Shown here one piece after another: positions 29,901 to 38,671 of a DNA stretch of 64,000 bases. The position numbers were made by a program, and so were the translations under genes. Numbering within the stretch: position 1 is the first letter of the stretch; the number at the start of each line of letters is the position of its first letter. A model generated the notes under the pieces. That model worked only from the letters and a program-made list of their open reading frames with translations. It was not told the DNA's origin and did not search any database. The stretch spans positions 40,321 through 104,320 of the forward strand of contig JAUXIJ010000002.1 of assembly GCA_030621085.1 (NCBI GenBank), read 5' to 3'. The DNA is from Candidatus Cloacimonadota bacterium. GTDB lineage: Bacteria > Cloacimonadota > Cloacimonadia > Cloacimonadales > TCS61.

Positions 29901-29966
29901 CTCGTTCCCAAAGAGGGAACAGTTAAATATGCTTCGCATTTAATGTCCTAAAGCTTTAGGAACGAG
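29901..29966. repeat. 66-bp REP/MITE-like element, copy B (inverted relative to A)
   Basis: Reverse complement matches copy A at 63 of 66 positions by hand alignment. Confidence 0.85.
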
Positions 29967-30089
29967 GACAAAAAAAAAATAATTAATTTGACAAAAAAAT
30001 AAAAATAAACACTTTCGAATCTGTACAAAAATTCAAAACTACTTTGTACAAAATGAAAAACTTTTAAAAACATTTATTAGGAGGAGTGT

Positions 30090-31334
30090 ATGAAAAAAAC
30101 AGTTTTATTTATTTTAGGGTTTTTGTTTGTGGTTAGTTTGGCGTTTGGGCAATCTGTTGTGATAAACGAAATGTCACAAGGAAGTGATGGAGCTAAAGAA
30201 TGGGTGGAATTGCTTGTAGTAGAGAATAACATCGATATACGCGGATGGGAACTGGGTGATAATGATGACGGTATTTGGCACCCTATCGTGGAATTCACAA
30301 CTCATTTAGATTGGTCTAATTTAGCACAAGGAACAATAGTAGTTATTTATAATGGTGGTGATATTGACGCTACAATAACCGCAGCTGGTGGAGAAGATAC
30401 AGATTTTTCTGATAATGTTGTTATTATCCCAGAATCAAATACAACTTATTTAACAGATATTGGAGGTTGGCCAGGTTCGGGAGTTTTTGGTAATACTGAT
30501 AGAGATGACTGTGCTGCAATCCAGAATGCAACAGATGTAATTATTCACGATATGGCAATAACACACCCAACAGCAACGGTAGATAGCCCAATCAGCGGAA
30601 ATGTAAAGTATTTCACTGAAGATTCTCTAGTAGAATTGGTTATAGATTCTAATTGGACAGAAGCGGCGTCATCAAATGGTACTCCAGGTTTAGGAAACGG
30701 TGGAAACAATACGACTTGGATTGAGGGATTACTCCCCGTCACCCTCACCTCTTTCACAGCCCAATTTATAAATGATAATCTCACTATTCTCTGGACGACC
30801 CAAAGTGAAACAAGCAACCAAGGCTGGAATATCTACCGTGGAGAAAGCGAGAATGCTCTTGAAAACGATGAAACTATCCAGATAAATAATACAGGTCTCA
30901 TAGAGGGTGCAGGTAATTCCAGTCAACCCATAGATTACTCATTCCAGGATGAATACACCGTTGTAGAAAACAACACATACTGGTACTGGTTGGAGAGTGT
31001 GAGCTATTCCAATGATACGGAGATTTACGGTCCCATTTCGCTTACTATTCCCGAGGGAGCAGTAATTCCGGAACTTCCAACTCTCACTTTTATGAATTCC
31101 AATTATCCCAACCCATTCAACCCGGAAACAATAATAGAATTTTCTATAAAAGAAAATGAAACAGGAACTTTAACAATTCATAATACAAAAGGACAGGTTT
31201 TGGAAACTCACAATTACGAAACAGGGGAACATGAACTTACCTGGGATGCCACACAATACGGTTCCGGTATTTACTTCTATAAACTGGAAACACAAAGCTA
31301 CACCGAAACCAAAAAAATGATAATGCTGAAATAA
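30090..31334 (+). CDS. Secreted lamin-tail-like protein with C-terminal sorting domain
   Basis: 'VVINEMSQGSDGAKEWVELLVVENNIDIRGWELGDND' LTD-like; C-term 'NYPNPFNPETIIEFSIKENETGTLTIHNTKGQ...TETKKMIMLK'. Confidence 0.82.
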   Translation: MKKTVLFILGFLFVVSLAFGQSVVINEMSQGSDGAKEWVELLVVENNIDIRGWELGDNDDGIWHPIVEFTTHLDWSNLAQGTIVVIYNGGDIDATITAAGGEDTDFSDNVVIIPESNTTYLTDIGGWPGSGVFGNTDRDDCAAIQNATDVIIHDMAITHPTATVDSPISGNVKYFTEDSLVELVIDSNWTEAASSNGTPGLGNGGNNTTWIEGLLPVTLTSFTAQFINDNLTILWTTQSETSNQGWNIYRGESENALENDETIQINNTGLIEGAGNSSQPIDYSFQDEYTVVENNTYWYWLESVSYSNDTEIYGPISLTIPEGAVIPELPTLTFMNSNYPNPFNPETIIEFSIKENETGTLTIHNTKGQVLETHNYETGEHELTWDATQYGSGIYFYKLETQSYTETKKMIMLK

Positions 31335-31385
31335 TGATTTGAATGGACTTGACTCGTAGCGAGTTTACGAGTGCGAGTCGAGAAC
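31314..31385 (+). repeat. Duplicated gene-end plus hairpin, copy 3
   Basis: Same segment as copies 1 and 2; hairpin 31348-31382. Confidence 0.85.
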
Positions 31386-31428
31386 AATCATTACATCTGG
31401 CAACTGCCGGATACCGACCACCCGCAGG

Positions 31429-31481
31429 TTCAGGTTTGCAGCCTGAACCAAACGTTTCGGTTCAATCAAAATAATTGAACC
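31429..31481. repeat. Two adjacent palindromes
   Basis: GGTTCAGG-tttgca-GCCTGAACC and GGTTCAAT-caaaata-ATTGAACC. Confidence 0.75.
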
Positions 31482-31629
31482 AGCAAAAGCGCAAGGTCAG
31501 CCCTTTTTTGTTTGCACAAATTATAATTAATTTGACAGAAAGTAAATAATTAACAATTTCGATTGTTGTAATATAAATTTAATCTAATAAATCTGTGAGT
31601 GTTGGTTTGTAAAGTGAGGAGGAAAAATT

Positions 31630-32169
31630 ATGCCCTTTAATTATGAATTTATAGAGATTCTTTACATTTTGCTCCCGGGCATAATTTCAGCATATGTCTT
31701 TGATTCAATTAGATTTAATGAGAAGAAGAGCGATTTACGGTTTGTTTTTAAAGTTTTTATCTTTTCTACAATATTTCATTTCATTCATGAAAATACATTT
31801 TTACTCATAAGTATTATTTCTGTAGTATTAGTACCTGTAATTGTTAAATATGCCATCTCAAGTTTCAGTACAATTGCCATAAATCTAAAAATAACAAGAA
31901 AAAGCGATACTATAAATGCTTGGATTAAAATATTAGATAAATACGAAAACAGGTTCATTGCCATTCATTTCAAAGATGGATCTCGTTTATTTGGTTATCT
32001 GATTATTACATCCAGTGATATAAATGAAGGACTTATGATGATGACCTATTGTGGTTGGATTAATAGTAAAAATGAAGTACTATACACTGATCATGATATT
32101 TTAGTTAAATTCGATAATGTAGACTATATCACATTTTATCCTGAGAATAATCAAAAGGAGCAATTATGA
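31630..32169 (+). CDS. DUF6338-like membrane protein (tentative)
   Basis: N-terminal 'LLPGIISAYVFDSIRF' plus TM segments then a soluble C-term 'RFIAIHFKDGSRLFGYLIITSSD...LYTDHDILVKFDNVDYITFYP'. Confidence 0.6.
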   Translation: MPFNYEFIEILYILLPGIISAYVFDSIRFNEKKSDLRFVFKVFIFSTIFHFIHENTFLLISIISVVLVPVIVKYAISSFSTIAINLKITRKSDTINAWIKILDKYENRFIAIHFKDGSRLFGYLIITSSDINEGLMMMTYCGWINSKNEVLYTDHDILVKFDNVDYITFYPENNQKEQL

Positions 32170-32288
32170 GTGAAAAAAAGCAAAGCAGTAGAAAACCAGT
32201 GATAATAAAGCATACTATTGTTAGACCTAAGCCTACCAGAAAACCAGTTAAACCTTCTCCACCACCAAGCAAACCTAAAACTAAATAA
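32166..32288 (+). CDS. Small basic Pro/Lys-rich peptide (40 aa), overlapping the upstream stop
   Basis: MSEKKQSSRKPVIIKHTIVRPKPTRKPVKPSPPPSKPKTK*; ATG overlaps the upstream TGA (ATGA); AAAGGAG upstream. Confidence 0.65.
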   Translation: MSEKKQSSRKPVIIKHTIVRPKPTRKPVKPSPPPSKPKTK

Positions 32289-32366
32289 TAATTTAATTGC
32301 ATAGGTTTGTCATTTTATGTCAAACTGATTTGCAAACAAAAGAATTTGTTCTAAAGGTGTGAAGCA

Positions 32367-33041
32367 ATGAAATATAAAGATGTTTGGGACACAGAGTACA
32401 AAGAGCAATACAATCAATATCGGTGGATTGGTCAGATGCAAGCGGCTGTTCTTACATTCTATGGTTTAGTCACTACCTTTATTCTAGCAGCAATGACGGT
32501 GCTCCGTCCACAGTCACCGAATCCAAACTATTACCTTTGGCTTGCCGGGATTATGATCGGGATTGGCTTCATTGGAATACTAGTTGGATATGGTTTGTTC
32601 CGTTCGCGCACCATGCAGTGTAGAACGAATTTGTATTTAAAAACTCTCCTTTTTCAAATGGTTTTCAACGTAAAAAACATTGAGTCTATTAAGAACTCAG
32701 CGATACGATTCCGAAGTCTATGTTCCACCCAAGGTCACTTCAAATTGTGGGATACTATGAACATTGCCATTCTTATCGCCTTTTATTCTGGAGAGGTCCT
32801 ACAACTTGTTGGTGTTTTAACGATGTTAGTAATCGGGGGGGTGCTTTGCTTAAACCAAGCGGTTGTGATTGGTCTGGTGTTTCTGGTCTTATTTGTAGTT
32901 CTTACACCTATACTGATTCAACATCTGATGAATAAAGAAAGGGACCTTATGAAGAAAGAGTACTTAGATGCAGCGAAGGAGCAAAACGTAGAGCAGATAC
33001 TGAAACGCTTAGAGCTACCTAAGCTAGTCGAACCTAAATAG
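32367..33041 (+). CDS. Hypothetical membrane protein (4 predicted TMs)
   Basis: Four hydrophobic segments, e.g. 'AAVLTFYGLVTTFILAAMTVL' and 'LWLAGIMIGIGFIGILVGYGLF'. Confidence 0.6.
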   Translation: MKYKDVWDTEYKEQYNQYRWIGQMQAAVLTFYGLVTTFILAAMTVLRPQSPNPNYYLWLAGIMIGIGFIGILVGYGLFRSRTMQCRTNLYLKTLLFQMVFNVKNIESIKNSAIRFRSLCSTQGHFKLWDTMNIAILIAFYSGEVLQLVGVLTMLVIGGVLCLNQAVVIGLVFLVLFVVLTPILIQHLMNKERDLMKKEYLDAAKEQNVEQILKRLELPKLVEPK

Positions 33042-33348
33042 CCAAAATCAATCCCTGCCTAAAAGTGGAATAAGCAAAACAACAAACAGTTTTGTGGTTT
33101 TTAAAATGTTAAACACTACTTAACGTTTCGATTCTCCGGCAAAAGCATTCGATGAAGAGTTTCAAAACCCCAGATTCATCGTTAGTTTCATAGAAAGATT
33201 TTCTCTAGCATTCGTATAACTTCGGCTTGGCAAGCAGAAATATGTAGTGTTTTTCAAACGATGATTAATAAATCTTCAAATTCATATAAAAAAATCCTTG
33301 TCATTAAATCTCTCATTTTAGATTCTATCACTCTATTTATAACGTGGA

Positions 33349-34419
33349 GTGTATATGAAGAAAAGGTGTCTGGTGGCAACCGGTGGAGGAGATTGTCCGG
33401 GTTTGAACGCAGTTATCAGGGCAATCGTAAAAAGGGCATCGAAAGAGAAAAATTGGGAGATCATCGGCAGCATCGATGCCTTCAATGGCATTTTGCAGGA
33501 CCCGATGGAAATAAAAACCTTAGATCTGCAATCTGTGGCAGGTATACACGTTCGTGGTGGAACAATTCTGGGAACTACAAATAAGAATGGCCCTTTTGCC
33601 TGGCCAGTCCAACAAAAAGATGGAACCTGGAAAGATGAAGACCGTTCTGCAGATATGCTTCGCAAACTGGAATTCCTGAATGTTCAAGCCGTAATAAACA
33701 TTGGTGGTGATGGTTCACAAAAAATATCTCAACGACTTTATGAAATGGGTTGCAATATTATCGGAGTTCCCAAAACCATAGATAACGATCTATGTTTAAC
33801 AGATTATACATTCGGTTTTCCAACAGCAGTGGAAACGGCTACGGAAGCGCTTGATAAGCTGGTTACAACTGCTGCCAGTCATAATAGAATATTTATCATG
33901 GAAGTTATGGGACGTGAAGCCGGATGGATCGCTTTGCATTCTGCTGTAGCAGGTGGGGCAGAAGTATGTCTGATCCCGGAAATTCCTTATGATATTGAAA
34001 AAGTTAAGAAGCGGATATCAAAACGTATTATTAATGGAAGAGGATTCGTTAATATCGTGATCGCAGAAGGTGCTTTTCCCAAAGAAGAAAATTATCAAAA
34101 ACATACACACGGTGCGGGTATCCAACTTATGAATCTGCTTAAAGATTCTGGTGTAGAAACAGATATCCGGGTTACTATCCTGGGACATCTTCAACGCGGA
34201 GGTATACCCATTGCGTTCGACAGGATACTAGCAACCCAGTTTGGAGTGAAAGCCTTTGAAATGGTTCTAAAAAAGGATTTTGGGAAAATGGTTGCCCTGC
34301 GAGATAAAAAAATCATCGCTGTTCCAATCGATGAAACAATAGAAAAGTATAATCTGGTTAATGTTAATTCTGATCTTGTAAAAACTGCCAGAAGTATTGG
34401 AATATGTTTTGGAGATTAA
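33349..34419 (+). CDS. 6-phosphofructokinase (GGDGS/PKTIDND type)
   Basis: 'ATGGGDCPGLNAVIRAIV', 'NIGGDGSQKIS', 'GVPKTIDNDLCLTDYTFGFPTA', 'EVMGREAGWIA'. Confidence 0.92.
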   Translation: MYMKKRCLVATGGGDCPGLNAVIRAIVKRASKEKNWEIIGSIDAFNGILQDPMEIKTLDLQSVAGIHVRGGTILGTTNKNGPFAWPVQQKDGTWKDEDRSADMLRKLEFLNVQAVINIGGDGSQKISQRLYEMGCNIIGVPKTIDNDLCLTDYTFGFPTAVETATEALDKLVTTAASHNRIFIMEVMGREAGWIALHSAVAGGAEVCLIPEIPYDIEKVKKRISKRIINGRGFVNIVIAEGAFPKEENYQKHTHGAGIQLMNLLKDSGVETDIRVTILGHLQRGGIPIAFDRILATQFGVKAFEMVLKKDFGKMVALRDKKIIAVPIDETIEKYNLVNVNSDLVKTARSIGICFGD

Positions 34420-34448
34420 TAGAAGGGTTATACAAAATGAAAAAAGAC

Positions 34449-34566
34449 TGTCTTTCTGAGGAAATCTTACATAGGCATTCGACGAAGAATCCGCCTAAGT
34501 TGGACAAGTTTCATTATAAGCGGAGATCCTTCGATGGAAAAGCAGGCAGAATTTCTCAGGATGACA
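34449..34566. repeat. About 118-bp REP-like element between the two PFK genes
   Basis: Ends TGTCTTTCTGAGGAAATCT / AGAATTTCTCAGGATGACA are imperfect inverted repeats; internal GAAGAATCC / GGAGATCCTTCG. Confidence 0.7.
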
Positions 34567-34613
34567 AAAACATTCTATTATGCAGTATCATTAATTAATA
34601 TGTATTAGGAGAA

Positions 34614-35819
34614 TTGATGTCAAAAGATAAGGTGGCAATATTAACTGCCGGAGGATTGGCTCCCTGTATATCATCCACAATTGGAAGACTGATCAAGAAC
34701 TATACCAAAGTTGTACCTGATACCGAGATTATTGGCTATTTAAACGGATATAAAGGACTTCTATTAGGAAATTATATAAGCGTTCCGAAAAATGTGCGGG
34801 ATTCTGCAGAGTTACTATATAACTTCGGAGGTAGCGTTTTCGGTAATAGCAGAGTAAAACTTACAAATATTACAGATTGCGTAAAGAAAGGATATGTAAA
34901 AAAGGGTGAAAATCCACTTAATGTTGCCGCAGAGCAATTGATGAAAGATGGTGTTACTATTCTCTATACAATCGGTGGTGATGATACGAATACTTCGGCA
35001 GCAGAATTGGCAGATTACCTCGCTTTAGCCGGTTATAATCTTACTGTAGTTGGTATTCCCAAAACCGTGGATAATGATATGGAACCTATTCATCAAACAC
35101 TGGGTGCCTGGACTGCTGCAGAACAGGGCGCAATTTTTTTTGAAAATATAGCTAATGAAAATACAACCAGTTCCAGACAGTTGATAATTCACGAAATTAT
35201 GGGACGTTATAGCGGATGGCTTACTGCATCCACAGCGTATGAATATCGTAAAAGATTAAATAAACGATCTTTCCTGCCGGATATTTTATTAGCTAAAGAA
35301 CGCTGGGATATCGATGCTGTTTATATTCCGGAAATACCCCTGAAGCTGAATAAAGAACTTGATAGATTAAATAGATTAATGGATGAAAAAGATAATGTGA
35401 ATATTTTTCTCAGCGAAGGTGCCGGTATCGAGACGATCGTAGCTGAAATGGAATCGAAAGGTGAAGAGGTTGGCAGGGATGCTTTCGGACACATTAGAAT
35501 AGACGAAATAAATCCGGGACAGTGGTTTGCCGGAAAATTTTCTAAATTATTGAAAGCAGAAAAAACTTTAGTTCAGAAGAGTGGATATTTTGCACGTTCT
35601 GCCGCTCCCAACAAGCGTGATATTTATCTGATATTCCAAACTGCGGATATGGCTATGAAAGCTGCTTTGAATGGACAAAGCGGTGTAATTGGATTGGATG
35701 AAGACAACAACAACAAAATGAGTGTTATCGATTTTTCCCGCATAAAAGGTGGTAAACCTTTTGATACAAATCAAAAGTGGTTCCAACAAATGCTGAATGA
35801 TATAGGACAAATAAGATAG
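34614..35819 (+). CDS. Phosphofructokinase, likely PPi-dependent (GGDDT/PKTVDND type)
   Basis: 'ILTAGGLAPCISS', 'YTIGGDDTNTSAA', 'GIPKTVDNDMEPIHQTLG', 'EIMGRYSGWLT'. Confidence 0.9.
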   Translation: MMSKDKVAILTAGGLAPCISSTIGRLIKNYTKVVPDTEIIGYLNGYKGLLLGNYISVPKNVRDSAELLYNFGGSVFGNSRVKLTNITDCVKKGYVKKGENPLNVAAEQLMKDGVTILYTIGGDDTNTSAAELADYLALAGYNLTVVGIPKTVDNDMEPIHQTLGAWTAAEQGAIFFENIANENTTSSRQLIIHEIMGRYSGWLTASTAYEYRKRLNKRSFLPDILLAKERWDIDAVYIPEIPLKLNKELDRLNRLMDEKDNVNIFLSEGAGIETIVAEMESKGEEVGRDAFGHIRIDEINPGQWFAGKFSKLLKAEKTLVQKSGYFARSAAPNKRDIYLIFQTADMAMKAALNGQSGVIGLDEDNNNKMSVIDFSRIKGGKPFDTNQKWFQQMLNDIGQIR

Positions 35820-35827
35820 GTGGAGAT

Positions 35828-36115
35828 ATGAAAATAAAATTTAGAGATGTAAGTTCCGGCATTGTAGAAGCAAGAGCTATCATCGAGATAGTTCCCGGAA
35901 TTTTTATTAATGAAGTAACCATTCTTAAAAAGGATGGAGATATCATTGTGGAACTGCCACAGAAAAGTTTCCGAGGTAAAGATGAACGTATGCATTATTT
36001 GCGCATTCTTACTTTTGAGAATGAAAATAAGGAAACGATCTGGAAAATGGAAATTAAAGAGGAATTTCTGAAGTGGCGTAAAGAAAACAAAAAGGTGCTG
36101 ATTTACGAATCATGA
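35828..36115 (+). CDS. Hypothetical protein, weakly SpoVG-like
   Basis: 95 aa; 'ARAIIEIVPGIFINEVTILKKDGDIIVELPQKSFRGKD' resembles the SpoVG core. Confidence 0.5.
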   Translation: MKIKFRDVSSGIVEARAIIEIVPGIFINEVTILKKDGDIIVELPQKSFRGKDERMHYLRILTFENENKETIWKMEIKEEFLKWRKENKKVLIYES

Positions 36116-36119
36116 TAAT

Positions 36120-37412
36120 ATGCAGAAAATGAAAGATAAAGTATTCCTGGTAGGTGTGTTCTGGGGTAAAACATCCCGCGAACATTACGACGAATCCATG
36201 GAAGAATTATACCACCTGGCAAAAACAGCGGAAGTAGAAGTTGTGGATTCATTTGTACAATCCCTTAAAAAACCTGATACAGCCACCTATATTGGTAAAG
36301 GCAAATTGCAGGAAATAAAGAGTATTGCTCAAAATTCTAAAGTTAATACGCTAATATTTAATAATAATCTCTCACCTTCACAATCACGTAATATTTCCAA
36401 TATAACAGGATGCAATGTAGTGGATAGAACAGAACTCATTCTTGATATTTTTGCTAAACATGCCCGCACCAGGCAGGCAAAATTGCAGGTGGAAGTTGCT
36501 CAATTGGAATATGCTTACACCAAGCTGAAACGAATGTGGAAGCATCTCTCCCGGATACAGGGTGGTATCGGTTTCCGTGGACCCGGAGAGACCCAGATTG
36601 AAGTGGATAGAAGGCTCATCCGTAAACGAACATCCATCCTGAAAAAGAAATTGAAAACTATTGAAAACACATCGTTAACAAAGAGAAAAAAGAGAAAAAA
36701 TATAATCTCAATTGCGTTGGTCGGCTATACTAATGCCGGGAAATCTACATTATTTAACAGGCTTACAAAAGAGAACCGCTACACAGCCGATCAGCTTTTT
36801 GCTACCCTCGATTCAAAATCACGCTCTCTATATATCGATCAAAGTGAAAAAATGATGATAACAGATACAGTCGGCTTCATCAGGCAACTTCCACACAAAC
36901 TTGTCACATCTTTTCATTCCACTTTGCTGGAGGTAATAGAAGCAGATCTGCTGCTGCATGTAGTAGATGTATCGCGATCTAATATTCTGGAATTAATGGA
37001 TTCTGTTCATAGTGTATTGGAAGAGATCGGAGCAGCTGACAAGAACATCCTGGTAGTTTTTAATAAAACTGACCTGGTTGGTGGTAATCATTTCCTTTTT
37101 CTAAAAAAGAAATTGATGTTAGAATACCCTGATAGTATTTTTATTTCTGCTAAAAATGGAGAAGGAATGGAAATGCTTGTTGAAAAGATGAGTGAATTTA
37201 TCATAAAGAAAAGTGTAGTTATTACATTGGAAGTGCCTGTTAAACTATCAAACCTGATTTCTTTCATCTATGATAATGCTGAAGTTCTGGAAGAAGATTT
37301 TAATCCTGAAAATAATATGAGAATAGTAACAATAAAAATTGCTCGACAATTATTACCGAATATAAAAAAACAAATTGAAGATTTTAAATTGAAAAAGGAA
37401 TTAGGAATTTAA
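36120..37412 (+). CDS. hflX: GTPase HflX
   Basis: 'GFRGPGETQIEVDRRLIRKR', 'VGYTNAGKSTLFNRLT', 'DTVGFIRQLPHKLV'. Confidence 0.96.
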   Translation: MQKMKDKVFLVGVFWGKTSREHYDESMEELYHLAKTAEVEVVDSFVQSLKKPDTATYIGKGKLQEIKSIAQNSKVNTLIFNNNLSPSQSRNISNITGCNVVDRTELILDIFAKHARTRQAKLQVEVAQLEYAYTKLKRMWKHLSRIQGGIGFRGPGETQIEVDRRLIRKRTSILKKKLKTIENTSLTKRKKRKNIISIALVGYTNAGKSTLFNRLTKENRYTADQLFATLDSKSRSLYIDQSEKMMITDTVGFIRQLPHKLVTSFHSTLLEVIEADLLLHVVDVSRSNILELMDSVHSVLEEIGAADKNILVVFNKTDLVGGNHFLFLKKKLMLEYPDSIFISAKNGEGMEMLVEKMSEFIIKKSVVITLEVPVKLSNLISFIYDNAEVLEEDFNPENNMRIVTIKIARQLLPNIKKQIEDFKLKKELGI

Positions 37413-37418
37413 CACAAA

Positions 37419-37571
37419 ATGAAAACTACACACTTAATTATTAATGGCGATTCGAGGAACATGTCCGAATTGAAGGACAAATCTATCCAGTTAATAATTA
37501 CTTCCCCTCCTTATTGGCAATTGAAAGATTATGGGACAAAAAATCAAATTGGATTTGATGATAAAGGATAA
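37419..37571 (+). pseudogene. Truncated DNA methyltransferase N-terminus
   Basis: MKTTHLIINGDSRNMSELKDKSIQLIITSPPYWQLKDYGTKNQIGFDDKG*: contains motif IV (TSPPYW) then stops after 50 aa. Confidence 0.85.
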
Positions 37572-37576
37572 ATAGT

Positions 37577-38671
37577 ATGAATGAAGCATTGGTTCAATGG
37601 ACTTTACTAAATAATTTAGACTTTTTGGGGAAATCATTAGAATTCAACATAGCATCTAAAAAAGGACAAGAGATTACAACTGATTTTGGAAGAATTGATT
37701 TTGTTGTCGAAGATTTTAAAGAAAATCAGCTAATTGTTGAATTGGAAACAATTTTAGATTCAAAAAGCAAATTAGAGTATTGTTTTAATCAAATACTTAA
37801 CTATAAAAATGTTAAATTCTCAGATAAAACTGATTATTGTATTTTATACGCTTCTGAAACAAAACCAAAAAACAAACAAAAAATTAATAATTTCGGAAAT
37901 AAAAACGATATTATAATTCGAACATATTCAACAAATAAAGTTAAGATTTTATATACTGAAACATTAGAAAGATTAAGTTTAAGTTTCGGATTAGCATTAC
38001 CCAAACCTAAAACTTATACAATTTGCTATTTAAGATGGTTAAATAAAATACTAAAACCATTTTTAGATTTAAAAAAAGACACCTTAACATCTTCAGAATT
38101 AGCTAAATATTTTAGTTCATATAATACAACCAATTTTAAATGTTACATGAGATTAGCTTTGGATTTTGAAATGATAGAATATTATGGAAGAAATTTTGCA
38201 ATTACAAGAAATGGAAAAGATTATATTAGTAATTTCAATCCAATAATATTTAACTCAAGTCCACGACAGCTTCCATCAATAGATTTATTGAATGAACAAA
38301 AAAGACTATTGCTAAAAATTTTAACGAATGGACATTGGACTGTTCATAAAATTAATATTTATTGGTTCTTAAGATTTATTGAAGTTACAAATGGCGAGTG
38401 GATACCAAATGTAAAGGAATTCGAACAACAAAAATTAGATTTGGTAAATGGTTTGTTTGGTGTTTCTTACAAAAAAAGAACAATGTATGAACTGCTTAAT
38501 TTTACCTGTAATTTTTGTATGGAATTAGGATTAGTTGATAGAATAAAGTCCAATGGGAAATACGATAGAATTTTTCTAACTCCTTTAGGAATAGAAGTCA
38601 ATAATATCTTCAGTCTTGATTTACAGGCTAAAAAAAGCAGGCTAAATTTAAGTTTTAAGTATTTAGAATAA
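37577..38671 (+). CDS. Uncharacterised protein with PD-(D/E)XK-like N-terminus, associated with the RM locus
   Basis: 'TTDFGRIDFVVEDFKENQLIVELET' resembles a PD-(D/E)XK core; coupled to the downstream gene. Confidence 0.6.
   Translation: MNEALVQWTLLNNLDFLGKSLEFNIASKKGQEITTDFGRIDFVVEDFKENQLIVELETILDSKSKLEYCFNQILNYKNVKFSDKTDYCILYASETKPKNKQKINNFGNKNDIIIRTYSTNKVKILYTETLERLSLSFGLALPKPKTYTICYLRWLNKILKPFLDLKKDTLTSSELAKYFSSYNTTNFKCYMRLALDFEMIEYYGRNFAITRNGKDYISNFNPIIFNSSPRQLPSIDLLNEQKRLLLKILTNGHWTVHKINIYWFLRFIEVTNGEWIPNVKEFEQQKLDLVNGLFGVSYKKRTMYELLNFTCNFCMELGLVDRIKSNGKYDRIFLTPLGIEVNNIFSLDLQAKKSRLNLSFKYLE

Noticed and set aside
33261-33584. 107-aa ORF overlapping the start of the first PFK
   Set aside because: Out-of-frame with the clear PFK sequence and without recognisable content.
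34404-34598. 64-aa ORF between the PFK genes
   Set aside because: Mostly the REP-like element 34449-34566; no SD or domain.
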